Source: Pontibacillus marinus BH030004 = DSM 16465 (lineage in GTDB: Bacteria > Bacillota > Bacilli > Bacillales > BH030062). From it: DNA of 64,000 nucleotides. How positions within the stretch are numbered: position 1 is the first letter of the stretch; each line of letters opens with the position of its first letter. This document shows positions 1-8,108 of the stretch, piece by piece. Location of the stretch: assembly GCF_000425225.1 (NCBI RefSeq), contig NZ_AULJ01000008.1, positions 164,278 to 228,277 on the forward strand. Direction: 5' to 3'. The notes beneath the pieces were generated by a model. It made no database searches. It worked only from the letters and a program-made list of their open reading frames with translations, and was not told the origin of the DNA. A program made the translations under genes and the position numbers.

Positions 1-1
1 C

Positions 2-1624
2 GGCACGCTCACACTTGCGAACAAAGCATTTGCTGAGTTGAGTGGCACGACAACAGATGAAGTCATCGGAAAACGAAAAGAGGATACTTTCGACACATTA
101 AAGACACCACTTACAGATGACGATGATTGCTTCTTTTTACAAGCAACAAAAGATACAGAGGAAGTCATCACAGACGTTCACGGGAATAAGAAATGGATTC
201 ATACCGACGAGATTCCTTTCCAAACTACACAAGAAAATCTCTTATTGGGGGTTTCCACGGACATCACGAAAATTAAGCAAAAAGAAGTGGAGATCATCTG
301 GCAGGCGTTTCATGATGAGTTAACGGGTCTTCCGAATCGCCGATATTTCAATGAGATTTTACAAAAAGAGATTGAAAAAGCTGAAGGCGTACATCAAGAG
401 ATCGCCGTTATGTTCTTAGACTTGGATCGATTTAAATACATTAACGATACGCTTAGTCATGAGGTTGGGGATGCCCTGCTGAAGCAGGTTTCCGTGCGTC
501 TGCAGCAAAGCAGCCGGAACAAGAAAGGGAAGCGAGCTAAGGTATGCCGCATAGGTGGAGATGAATTCACCTTTATTCTACCGAACAGTAATGGTCCTGA
601 GGCTGTGCTATTTGCAAAAGAAATCATCGCATCTTTTGAAGAAGTTTTTACAGTGTACGGGCACAACCTTTATATAACGCCAAGCATTGGAATAAGCTTG
701 TACCCATTTGATGGCGTAACAGCCAACACCCTTATCAAAAACGCTGATTCTGCCATGTACTATGTAAAAGATAAAGGAAAGAACGGGTTCCAGATCTTCA
801 ACTCTGATATGAACCATGACTTTTATCGCAAGATGGTGCTGGAAAAAGAGTTGCGTCAGGCGATTGAGAGAGATGAGCTTTCTCTTCATTACCAACCACA
901 ACTCAACCTTGAGTCAGGACGTGTTGTTGGAATGGAGGCACTTGTGAGATGGGATAGCCAGGAGCTTGGACGAGTATCACCAGGTGAGTTTATCCCGCTA
1001 GCTGAAGAGACAGGATTGATCCTACCTGTAGGCGAATGGATTTTACGTAGAGCTTGCCGACAAAATAAAGAATGGATTGACCAGGGGTATGAACCACTGC
1101 GTGTAGCGGTGAATATCTCCCAAATGCAATTCATGAATCCTAAATTCTCAGATCTAGTATTGCAGGTTTTGGAGGAAACTGGGTTGCCTGCAGAGTACTT
1201 AGAACTTGAAATCACCGAGAACATCGCGATGACAGACGAACAACGAGTGATTTCAGTTCTAAGTAAACTCACGAAAAACGGTGTGAAAGTCGCGATTGAT
1301 GACTTTGGTAAAGGGTACTCATCCCTTGGCTACCTCAACAAATACTCGGTCGATTACCTGAAGATCGACAAAACATTCATTCAAGATCTACCATACCATC
1401 CGGATAACATTGCAATCGTTAAGAGCATTATCTCGGTAGCGGAGCATCTTGAAATTGAGTTGATTGCTGAAGGAATTGAAAATGAAAAAGAGCTTCAGTT
1501 TGTGAGGGAACTGGGATGTCAGTATGCGCAAGGCTATTATATCGGCCATCCAACTCCTGCGAACAATTTTGAAGAGAATGTATTAGGGAAGATTGGGCAG
1601 TTTCGGATTAATGGAATTACTTGA
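2..1624 (+). CDS. PAS-GGDEF-EAL cyclic-di-GMP signalling protein (5' partial)
   Basis: The reading frame is open from the first bases of the window, and the upstream codons give PAS-like sequence (LANKAFAELSGTTTDEVIGK), so the true start lies outside and the TTG at 38 is not a start. Order: end of a PAS domain with its PAC part, a GGDEF domain with intact RIGGDEF signature, then an EAL domain with EALVRW and the later DDFGKGYSSLGYL and AEGIE motifs. Known family roles are diguanylate cyclase (GGDEF) and c-di-GMP phosphodiesterase (EAL). Both active-site signatures look intact, so which activity dominates cannot be told. A terminator follows directly. No membrane segment is visible in the part present. 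Confidence 0.93.
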   Translation, partial: GTLTLANKAFAELSGTTTDEVIGKRKEDTFDTLKTPLTDDDDCFFLQATKDTEEVITDVHGNKKWIHTDEIPFQTTQENLLLGVSTDITKIKQKEVEIIWQAFHDELTGLPNRRYFNEILQKEIEKAEGVHQEIAVMFLDLDRFKYINDTLSHEVGDALLKQVSVRLQQSSRNKKGKRAKVCRIGGDEFTFILPNSNGPEAVLFAKEIIASFEEVFTVYGHNLYITPSIGISLYPFDGVTANTLIKNADSAMYYVKDKGKNGFQIFNSDMNHDFYRKMVLEKELRQAIERDELSLHYQPQLNLESGRVVGMEALVRWDSQELGRVSPGEFIPLAEETGLILPVGEWILRRACRQNKEWIDQGYEPLRVAVNISQMQFMNPKFSDLVLQVLEETGLPAEYLELEITENIAMTDEQRVISVLSKLTKNGVKVAIDDFGKGYSSLGYLNKYSVDYLKIDKTFIQDLPYHPDNIAIVKSIISVAEHLEIELIAEGIENEKELQFVRELGCQYAQGYYIGHPTPANNFEENVLGKIGQFRINGIT

Positions 1625-1631
1625 TAGAGGA

Positions 1632-1660
1632 GGACCTTAAGCTTGGCTTAGGGTCCTTTC
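1632..1660 (+). terminator. Terminator of the GGDEF-EAL gene
   Basis: Stem GGACCTTAAGC / GCTTAGGGTCC with a short loop and then TTTC, 8 bases after the stop codon. The following 21-bp array lies outside the transcribed unit. Confidence 0.8.
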
Positions 1661-1670
1661 TATGAATAAG

Positions 1671-1826
1671 GAAAAGCAGTGCCAACCCGATGGAAAGCAG
1701 TGCCAACTCGATGGAAAGGAGTGCTGACCCGATGGAAACCAGTGCCGACCCGACGAAAAGCAGTGCCAACCCGACGGAAAGCAGCACCGACTCGACGAAA
1801 CCCAATCCCCACCCAAGAAAAAGCGT
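1671..1826 (+). repeat. 21-bp tandem array 1 (about 7 units)
   Basis: Units start at 1680, 1701, 1722, 1743, 1764, 1785 and 1806, each exactly 21 bases. The core is TGCCAACCCGATGGAAAGCA with few changes. The array sits between the terminators of two convergent genes. The last unit (ACCCAAGAAAAAGCG) runs into the stem of the right-hand terminator. All frames stay open because the unit has no stop and 21 is a multiple of three, so open reading frames here are not evidence of a gene. Same family as the arrays at 16.5 kb and 30.5 kb. Confidence 0.93.
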
Positions 1827-1853
1827 GATCTCCCAAGGAGCATCACGCTTTTT
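1818..1853 (-). terminator. Terminator of the zinc-ribbon gene
   Basis: Perfect stem AAAAAGCGTGAT / ATCACGCTTTTT with a short loop, usable in both directions. It faces the terminator at 1632 across the repeat array. Confidence 0.85.
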
Positions 1854-1864
1854 CAACTCTCTAG

Positions 1865-2185
1865 TTAAGCCATCATCATCAAAGCACTCAGTATAATTGA
1901 GATAATCAACACAATTACTGACACAACCATTAACACAATGCCATGTACTTTACTTCGCTTCCTAAACGTCAGTACACCCATCACGAACGCTGCTGGGCCA
2001 AAGATGATCGGAAGTACAATTAACGTTAGAACAACAAATACCCAACCTAATATAGGATAGATTTTACCTTCACTTTCTGTTGTAGCTGACATTTCCTGTG
2101 CTGCGTTCACTGGGAGTTCAGCTTCACAAGCACCACACGTTGTTTTATGTTTTGAAACGGATTTTCCGCATGATGGACATTTCAT
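1865..2185 (-). CDS. Zinc-ribbon small membrane protein
   Basis: This 106-residue protein begins with a zinc ribbon (MKCPSCGKSV, then a second CGAC pair, CxxC...CxxC at about residues 3-20), followed by a short linker and two hydrophobic helices at about residues 43-72 and 78-104 (DUF4190-like layout). Its function is unknown. The metal ribbon would face the cytoplasm with a hairpin membrane anchor. It is transcribed alone, convergent with the GGDEF-EAL gene and divergent from the amino-sugar cluster. A purine-rich ribosome site (reverse strand AAGGAGGAC) lies just before the ATG. Confidence 0.85.
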   Translation of the reverse strand: MKCPSCGKSVSKHKTTCGACEAELPVNAAQEMSATTESEGKIYPILGWVFVVLTLIVLPIIFGPAAFVMGVLTFRKRSKVHGIVLMVVSVIVLIISIILSALMMMA

Positions 2186-2288
2186 ATAAAGTCCTCCTTC
2201 GGTAATCTTACTTATTTCATAACATAACCTTGAGTGAAAAAATTAAACCTCATACGATTATCGTTAATATGATGATGTTGTCTAATTA

Positions 2289-2303
2289 TGAAATATTATT
2301 TCA
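2289..2303. promoter_or_regulatory. Predicted MurR operator 1
   Basis: Perfect 7-1-7 palindrome TGAAATA-T-TATTTCA, 17 bases upstream of the -35 box of the kinase promoter. Near-identical perfect palindromes occur at 7952 and 10183 in the same cluster, which encodes an RpiR-type regulator. The assignment is inferred from sequence recurrence. Confidence 0.65.
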
Positions 2304-2320
2304 CATTATAAATAAAATAA

Positions 2321-2348
2321 TTGAATTAATATAACTCTCCTTTATAAT
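2321..2348 (+). promoter_or_regulatory. SigA-type promoter of the amino-sugar cluster
   Basis: TTGAAT (2321-2326), 16-base spacer, TATAAT (2343-2348). A ribosome site GATGGAGGA precedes the ATG at 2379. Confidence 0.7.
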
Positions 2349-2378
2349 AGAAGTAACAAAAACGATGGAGGAATCCAC

Positions 2379-3359
2379 ATGTACGTAATTGGAATAGACG
2401 GGGGCGGTACGAATTCAAGAGCTACTTTATGTGATGAGATGGGACACGTATATGCTCTTGCGAAGGCTGGTCCAGTGAATCAAAATAGCGTATCCATACA
2501 AAAGGTTGAAGCAGAGTTCCAACTTTTAATGCAAAATTTGCGCCAACAAGCTCCTGAGCATTTTCAACAAGTAAGTTATGTTTTTGCAGGAGTCGCTGGA
2601 ACAGGAAAAGAAGAAGCACGCCTTCGTGTTCATGAAATCCTTGAAGATTTAAGGCCATTGAATGCATCAATTGAGGTAAAACATGATGGTTACAATGCGT
2701 TGTATGCAGGAACTTTAGGAGAGCCTGGTGTTGTACAGATCTCAGGCACTGGTTCGCTAACTTTTGGTATGAATTCACAAGGTAATACAGCCCGTGCTGG
2801 AGGTTGGGGATATCTAATTGGAGACGAAGGAAGCGGCTATGCGCTTGGACGCGATGCACTATCTGCTATGGCTAAAGAGCAAGATGGATGGGGGGAGCCC
2901 ACTTCGTTATCTGACTATATTCTGAACCAATTTGAGGTCAAAAACCCTCATGACATAATTCCTCATATATATAATCAGAGTCACCCTCGTCAACATATTG
3001 CAAATCTAAGTCGATATGTGATGGATGCTGCTATCAATCATGACACTGTAGCACAAAACATTATTCAAAAAGCCGCTCATGATCTCTCGGAACAGATAAG
3101 AGCTGTTGTAACAAAGCTTTTTGATAAACATCAAAAAGTTCCAGTTGTTCTTACAGGCGGTGTTTTTACTAGGGCTGATCTGTTCACTCCATATATTAAT
3201 CAAACGTTTGATCAATATAATATTAACATTGATTTAATCGAGCCTAAACTAACTCCGCTGGGAGGAGCAGTGATTGCTGCGTTCCGTGCCTCTGATATGC
3301 AAGTAAACTCAGGGTTTGTTAACCAATTTATACAAACAACTAGGGATGGGTTGGAATGA
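2379..3359 (+). CDS. BadF/BadG-type N-acetyl-amino-sugar kinase (GlcNAc/MurNAc kinase-like)
   Basis: The 326 residues carry the ASKHA kinase motifs of the BadF/BadG/BcrA/BcrD family: IGIDGGGTNSRATL (phosphate 1), GTGSLTFG, GWGYLIGDEGSGYALGRDAL, and a late VVLTGGVF. Members of this family include N-acetylglucosamine kinase and MurK, which phosphorylates both GlcNAc and MurNAc at C6 in Clostridium acetobutylicum. Here it heads a cluster with NagZ, NamZ, MurQ and an ABC importer but no PTS permease. A cytoplasmic kinase producing MurNAc-6-P for MurQ is therefore required and this is the obvious candidate (inference). Its stop overlaps the next start (ATGA at 3356). Confidence 0.85.
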   Translation: MYVIGIDGGGTNSRATLCDEMGHVYALAKAGPVNQNSVSIQKVEAEFQLLMQNLRQQAPEHFQQVSYVFAGVAGTGKEEARLRVHEILEDLRPLNASIEVKHDGYNALYAGTLGEPGVVQISGTGSLTFGMNSQGNTARAGGWGYLIGDEGSGYALGRDALSAMAKEQDGWGEPTSLSDYILNQFEVKNPHDIIPHIYNQSHPRQHIANLSRYVMDAAINHDTVAQNIIQKAAHDLSEQIRAVVTKLFDKHQKVPVVLTGGVFTRADLFTPYINQTFDQYNINIDLIEPKLTPLGGAVIAAFRASDMQVNSGFVNQFIQTTRDGLE

Positions 3360-4309
3360 AGGTCATAGAATGGAACAAAAAATATGTCTCAGAGCTAGTT
3401 GATCTCTGGAATACTGAACTAGGAAACGAATATCCCATGCGTGAAGAGCTCTTTCTCCAAAATAGCTTTCAAGATAAAAATCTTCTAAAAGAGGGTTCTT
3501 TTATAGGCTTAGAAGAAGACAGGCTGATTGGCTTTGTAATATCAAAACGTTGGCAGGAAACGTTAGATGTAGCTATGAGTACGGAGGTTGGTTGGATTCA
3601 AGCTTGTGTTATTCATAATGATTTTCAAGATCAAGGAGTGGGGACTGCTCTGTTAAAGCGAGCTGAGGTAGCGCTTTGGGAGAGTGGTGTGACCAAGATT
3701 CATATGGGGAGTGACCCGTGGCATTACTTTCCGGGCGTTCCCACAACCTGTGAAAAAGCTCATTACTGGATGAGTAAAAACAACTATCAAAAAGGTGTTA
3801 CAGAATATGATCTACTGAATGATGGGAAGGGAGTATTTACTTACCCTTCTCATTTTGAAAATGTTGAATTTAAGCTACTAAACCTTAATCACAAGCAAGA
3901 GCTAGTTGATTTCTTACATAAAAACTTTCCTGGAAGATGGGAATATGAAGCCCTTCACTATTTTAATAGAAAAGGGACTGGGCGTGAATTTATTGTAGCC
4001 ACTAAGAATGATAAGATTATTGGTTTTTGCCGGATCAATGATAGTCTTTCACCGTTCATTGCCCAAAATGTGTACTGGTCGCCTCTATTCGAGAAAGCTT
4101 TAGGTGGAATAGGACCACTTGGGGTGACTGCTCAAGAACGTGGGAATGGATATGGGGATGGTTTAGTGCAAGCAGCGATTTATTTTCTAAGAGATAGAGG
4201 AATTCAAAACATAGTAATTGATTGGACTGGGTTAGTAGATTTTTATAAGAAGTTTCATTTTGAACCTTGGAAATTATATGTTTCTTACTCAAAGGAGCGA
4301 GAAGAATGA
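3356..4309 (+). CDS. Tandem-GNAT N-acetyltransferase
   Basis: The 317 residues contain two GNAT folds. The first has the acetyl-CoA loop DFQDQGVGTALLKRAE (about residues 87-105). The second has VTAQERGNGYGDGLVQAA (about residues 258-275). Double-GNAT proteins acetylate amino groups of small molecules or antibiotics. The substrate cannot be read from the sequence. It is translationally coupled to the kinase in front and the AmiE-like hydrolase behind (ATGA overlaps at both ends), so it probably works on a product of amino-sugar or muropeptide breakdown, for example by re-acetylating a free amino sugar. That role is inference. Confidence 0.85.
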   Translation: MKVIEWNKKYVSELVDLWNTELGNEYPMREELFLQNSFQDKNLLKEGSFIGLEEDRLIGFVISKRWQETLDVAMSTEVGWIQACVIHNDFQDQGVGTALLKRAEVALWESGVTKIHMGSDPWHYFPGVPTTCEKAHYWMSKNNYQKGVTEYDLLNDGKGVFTYPSHFENVEFKLLNLNHKQELVDFLHKNFPGRWEYEALHYFNRKGTGREFIVATKNDKIIGFCRINDSLSPFIAQNVYWSPLFEKALGGIGPLGVTAQERGNGYGDGLVQAAIYFLRDRGIQNIVIDWTGLVDFYKKFHFEPWKLYVSYSKEREE

Positions 4310-5358
4310 TGCGCGAAAAGGTATTGAAATTTTTACAGCAGGAGATTGATGCTCAACACATACCCGGAGCCGTTATACACGTATCTCATCAGGGGGAAGT
4401 GTTGATGCAGGACGCCATAGGTAGTCGGTCTTTATATCCTGGGAGAAACCCTATGAGTATTGACACTGTGTTTGATATTGCTTCATTAACGAAGGTAGTT
4501 GCAACGTTACCTGCAGTTCTTCGATTGTTGGAAAAGGGAGAACTACATCTTGATGATCCAGTACATTACTTTATATCTGATTTTAAAGGTGAAGGGAAAG
4601 AAGGAATAACGATCAAGCACCTCTTAACTCATACTTCAGGATTACCATCTCACCGTCCATATCATTTAGAACGACTTAATGCTTCTCAAATTATAGAGCG
4701 AGTATGTGTTGAGGAAATCTCAGCGCCAATAGAGGAACGCATTATATATTCTGATCTAAATTTTATTCTTCTTTATCATATCATTGAACAATTAACTAAT
4801 AAGCCTTTCCAAGAGTTCGTTAGTGAGGAAATTTTTAAACCACTTGGCATGAAAGAGACGATGTTTTTACCTCATTTCTCAAAAGAACGGTTTGCATCTA
4901 CAGAATATTTTGACCATCTTCAAGATTATAAGTGTGGTATGGTCCATGATGAAAATGCTGAATCAATGGGGGGAGTAAGTGGCCATGCAGGTCTATTTTC
5001 TACCATAGATGACTTAGCTAAATACTGCCTAATGATTGAAAGAGAGGGTACAAACGAATTTTCAACATTTCTATCAAAGGTAACCCTTCAATTAACCAGG
5101 AGAAATTTCACTCCGTATGATCCCCATGAATTTCGAGGGTTAGGATGGATTTTAAAAGGACCTAAACAATCTTCATGTGGTGACTTATTTTCAACTAACT
5201 CTTACGGTCACACTGGGTTTACAGGGACAAGTATATGGTTTGATCCAGACGAAGAACTTCATATTATTTTACTAACTAATCGAGTTCATCTTGGGCGGAA
5301 ATCTCCAATCATTCGATTGCGATCAAGGCTACACAATATTATTCGTGCGAGTATATAA
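4306..5358 (+). CDS. amiE: Serine beta-lactamase-fold hydrolase, AmiE-like muropeptide amidase
   Basis: The 350-residue protein has the penicillin-binding/beta-lactamase class C motifs: SLTK (in DIASLTKVVAT, about residue 63), YSD at about residue 147 and the HTG-type motif GHTGFTG near the end. The order kinase-GNAT-this-NagZ-MurR-NamZ-MurQ matches the B. subtilis MurNAc cluster, where AmiE (YbbE) removes peptides from MurNAc. The start chosen is ATG 4306, 8 bases after AAAGGAGC, overlapping the previous stop. No signal peptide is visible, unlike the exported B. subtilis protein, so it probably acts on imported fragments. A generic esterase/peptidase role is possible if the synteny misleads. 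Confidence 0.75.
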   Translation: MMREKVLKFLQQEIDAQHIPGAVIHVSHQGEVLMQDAIGSRSLYPGRNPMSIDTVFDIASLTKVVATLPAVLRLLEKGELHLDDPVHYFISDFKGEGKEGITIKHLLTHTSGLPSHRPYHLERLNASQIIERVCVEEISAPIEERIIYSDLNFILLYHIIEQLTNKPFQEFVSEEIFKPLGMKETMFLPHFSKERFASTEYFDHLQDYKCGMVHDENAESMGGVSGHAGLFSTIDDLAKYCLMIEREGTNEFSTFLSKVTLQLTRRNFTPYDPHEFRGLGWILKGPKQSSCGDLFSTNSYGHTGFTGTSIWFDPDEELHIILLTNRVHLGRKSPIIRLRSRLHNIIRASI

Positions 5359-5372
5359 GAGGGGGGATAAAG

Positions 5373-6953
5373 GTGACGACGTTAAAACAAAGAGTAGGCA
5401 GTATGCTTGTTGTAGGGTTTGATGGAAAAGTAGTAGATCGTCATATTAAACATATGATACATCAATATCGTGTAGGAGGGATCATCCTTTTTGGGCGGAA
5501 TATCGGAACGCCTAAAGAAGTTTTACGACTTACTACAGATTTACAACTTGAAGCTGAAAAAGCTGGCTATAATACTCCTCTTTTAATATGTATCGATCAA
5601 GAAAACGGAGTAGTGAGACGCCTGGGGGAAGGAACGACCAGGTTTCCAGGATCCATGCTAATAGGCGCTACACAAAATCCAATGAATGCTTACCATGTAG
5701 GAAAGGCAACGGGGGAAGAGCTTCGAGCTTTAGGGATCAATTGGAATTTGGCTCCATCCGTAGATGTAAATAGCAATCCGAAAAATCCAGTTATAGGAGT
5801 TCGTTCTTATGGTGAATCTGCTGATATGGTTAGTGCTTTTTCAAAAGAAAATATCCGTGGGATGAAAGAAGCAGGAATTCTCTCTACAATCAAACACTTT
5901 CCGGGTCATGGCGATACAGAAGCAGACTCACATCTTGGTTTGCCAGTAGTTCCTCATACTAAAAGCCGCTTAATGAATGTTGAACTAAAACCTTTTATAG
6001 ATTGTATAGAAGCAGGAGCAGATGCGGTCATGAGTGCTCATATCCATTTGCCATCAATCCAAATAGAAGAAGGTCGACCTGCTACGTTGTCAAAATCTAT
6101 TATTACTGGTTTGTTACGAGACGAGCTTGGCTTTGAAGGTGTAGTTACTACAGACTGTATGGAGATGGATGCAATCTCCAAAGGTATTGGAACTCCCCAA
6201 GGTGGAGTTGAAGCCATTAAAGCTGGGGTTGATTTAGTAATGGTCTCTCATACACAGGGAATTCAAGAGGAAACGATTGAAGCTATTGTCGAAGCGGTTA
6301 AAAAAGGTGAGATTACTGAAGGAAGAGTAGAGGAATCAATGAAACGTATTCAAAAATTAAAAGAATCTTCATTAAGCTGGAATCAAATCGAAACCTCAAT
6401 AGATGTCCCATCAGTAGTCGGTTGTAATGAACATAGAGAATTGGCTCAACGTGTATTTGATGAAGGAGTGACTCTTGTTCATGATATAGGGATTTTACCA
6501 CTGTCACAGGAACATACTGTGCTTGTTGTGTATCCACAGACTTCTTTGCTAACACAAGCTGAAGATCCTGCAGGGAACTCAACAAAGCTGGGAGACACTG
6601 CTCAATCCTATTCTGCAAATGTAGATGTAATGCAATTAAATGAACCAATTAATGCAATAGATGTCAGTAATGTTTTAAAACAAGCTGGAGATTATGATGT
6701 AGTTATTGTTGGTACCGTGTCGGCTAAACTTGAAAGCTTCCAGGTTGAACTCATCAATAAATTAAAGGAAGCCAAATCCCCTGTTATTGTAGTATCTACA
6801 CGTAATCCGTATGATGTAATGCGTTTATCTGAAGTAGATGCTTATATCACAACATATGAAAATACAAGTGCAGCATTAGAAACAGCAGTAGCTGGTATTT
6901 ATGGTGAGACCACCTTAAAAGGGAAGCTTCCTGTAACCCTGAAATCGTTGTAA
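5373..6953 (+). CDS. nagZ: Beta-N-acetylglucosaminidase NagZ (GH3)
   Basis: The 526 residues comprise an N-terminal GH3 barrel and a C-terminal second domain, as in B. subtilis NagZ (YbbD). The diagnostic loop KHFPGHGDTEADSHLGLP (about residues 174-191) supplies the His-Asp dyad, and TTDCMEMDAI carries the nucleophile Asp. It removes terminal GlcNAc from GlcNAc-MurNAc fragments. Start GTG 5373 follows GGGGGGAT. The B. subtilis enzyme has a signal peptide and about 640 residues. This one starts directly with MTTLKQRVGSMLVVGF, so it should be cytoplasmic. It is in the same transcript as the AmiE-like gene, 14 bases after it. Confidence 0.92.
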   Translation: MTTLKQRVGSMLVVGFDGKVVDRHIKHMIHQYRVGGIILFGRNIGTPKEVLRLTTDLQLEAEKAGYNTPLLICIDQENGVVRRLGEGTTRFPGSMLIGATQNPMNAYHVGKATGEELRALGINWNLAPSVDVNSNPKNPVIGVRSYGESADMVSAFSKENIRGMKEAGILSTIKHFPGHGDTEADSHLGLPVVPHTKSRLMNVELKPFIDCIEAGADAVMSAHIHLPSIQIEEGRPATLSKSIITGLLRDELGFEGVVTTDCMEMDAISKGIGTPQGGVEAIKAGVDLVMVSHTQGIQEETIEAIVEAVKKGEITEGRVEESMKRIQKLKESSLSWNQIETSIDVPSVVGCNEHRELAQRVFDEGVTLVHDIGILPLSQEHTVLVVYPQTSLLTQAEDPAGNSTKLGDTAQSYSANVDVMQLNEPINAIDVSNVLKQAGDYDVVIVGTVSAKLESFQVELINKLKEAKSPVIVVSTRNPYDVMRLSEVDAYITTYENTSAALETAVAGIYGETTLKGKLPVTLKSL

Positions 6954-7030
6954 AGAGAATGGCAGTTTTGACAAATCTATAAAGACCATGAACAATAGTA
7001 TTATCATAGCTAAGAAAGGACCGAACGGAC

Positions 7031-7888
7031 ATGTCATTTCATACTGGTGGTCTGGTTATGCTCTCAGAAATGTTAGATGAGCTTCCTCGATCAGAGAAAA
7101 ATATAGCTTCATATATCTTAGAACATCCACAAGAAGCAATTAATATGACAGCAAGTGATTTAGGCAAGGCAAGTAGTACAAGCAGTGCTGCAGTTATTCG
7201 TTTATGTAAATCACTTGATCTAAAAGGATTTCAAGAGTTAAAAATTCGTGTCGCAGGTGATCTGCAAAAAACAGAAGAAGCAGGATTTAGAGATATAGAG
7301 CCAAATGAATCCTTGCATTCGATTACGGAAAAAATGACGTTTAATAGTATTCAAACATTACGTGAAACTGCAGAAATTCTTCGTGCAGAAGAGCTTGAGA
7401 AAGCGATCAAGGCTTTAGCTGAAGCGGAAAATGTTCACTTTTTTGGAGTGGGAGCTTCGGCTATTATTGCTCAGGATGCACAACAAAAATGGCTAAGAAT
7501 TGACCGCAATGCCTTTGCATTTCCAGATGTCCATATGGCTGCTACCCTAGTTGCAAATACAAAGCCTGGTGATGTAGTTTGTGGAATTTCCTTTTCTGGT
7601 CAAACAGTAGAAGTAACAAATATTATGGAGTTGGCGAAGTCAAAGGGAGCAACTACAATCAGCTTAACGAAGTATGGAAGTTCTCCTGTGACAGAATTAG
7701 CCGATATTCGTTTATATACTTCTGCTACAAAAGAAGCTACATTTCGAAGCGGAGCCACATCATCTCGTCTTGCCCAACTGCATGTGGTAGACATTCTCTT
7801 TATGTGTCTTGCTTCAATGAAATACGATGAAACAATTACTCACTTGGATGATACCCGTGCCGCAATAGATGCCATACGTAAGTATTAG
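7031..7888 (+). CDS. murR: MurR/RpiR-family transcriptional regulator
   Basis: The 285 residues comprise an RpiR-type helix-turn-helix (about residues 10-80, ASDLGKASSTSSAAVIRLCKSL) followed by a SIS sugar-phosphate-binding domain (VHFFGVGASAIIAQDAQQKW, GISFSGQTVEV). The N-terminus FHTGGLVMLSEML matches MurR family starts, supporting ATG 7031 after AAAGGA over the later ATG at 7058. In B. subtilis and E. coli MurR responds to MurNAc-6-P. The perfect palindromes at 2289, 7952 and 10183 are its likely operators. It is followed by a strong terminator. Confidence 0.9.
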   Translation: MSFHTGGLVMLSEMLDELPRSEKNIASYILEHPQEAINMTASDLGKASSTSSAAVIRLCKSLDLKGFQELKIRVAGDLQKTEEAGFRDIEPNESLHSITEKMTFNSIQTLRETAEILRAEELEKAIKALAEAENVHFFGVGASAIIAQDAQQKWLRIDRNAFAFPDVHMAATLVANTKPGDVVCGISFSGQTVEVTNIMELAKSKGATTISLTKYGSSPVTELADIRLYTSATKEATFRSGATSSRLAQLHVVDILFMCLASMKYDETITHLDDTRAAIDAIRKY

Positions 7889-7916
7889 AAACGTTCCTAA
7901 TTGGGACGTTTTTTTA
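7889..7916 (+). terminator. Terminator of murR
   Basis: Stem AAACGTTCC / GGGACGTTT with loop TAATT and a run of T, separating the first half of the cluster from the namZ-murQ promoter. Confidence 0.9.
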
Positions 7917-7951
7917 TTTTGGAAAGGGAGGGAGTGAGATAAAGAATTAAT

Positions 7952-7966
7952 TGAAATAATATTTCA
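7952..7966. promoter_or_regulatory. Predicted MurR operator 2
   Basis: Perfect palindrome TGAAATA-A-TATTTCA upstream of namZ. It differs from operator 1 only at the central base. Confidence 0.65.
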
Positions 7967-8039
7967 GACGTTTTAAGGCTGCAGTAAAGTGATGAAAAAT
8001 ATTGGTTAAAAATATAATTTCATAATATTACTTAAAAGT

Positions 8040-8068
8040 TTGATATTTTATTTCAATTCGAATACAAT
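8040..8068 (+). promoter_or_regulatory. namZ-murQ promoter with overlapping weaker operator
   Basis: TTGATA (8040-8045), 17-base spacer, TACAAT (8063-8068). A degenerate operator TGATATTTTATTTCA (8041-8055) covers the -35 box and spacer, the position expected for repression. The promoter also rules out translation starting at 8040. Confidence 0.65.
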
Positions 8069-8108
8069 AGTTGTAGATAATACGATTCCAAAAGAGGGGA
8101 GGGATCAT

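Noticed and set aside
1617..1896. Open frames of 68-79 codons over array 1
   Set aside because: Repeat-derived frames on both strands between two terminators, with no translation signals.
8040..8108. Upstream start for NamZ at 8040
   Set aside because: It overlaps a well-formed TTGATA-17-TACAAT promoter, and ATG 8109 has the proper ribosome site and family N-terminus.
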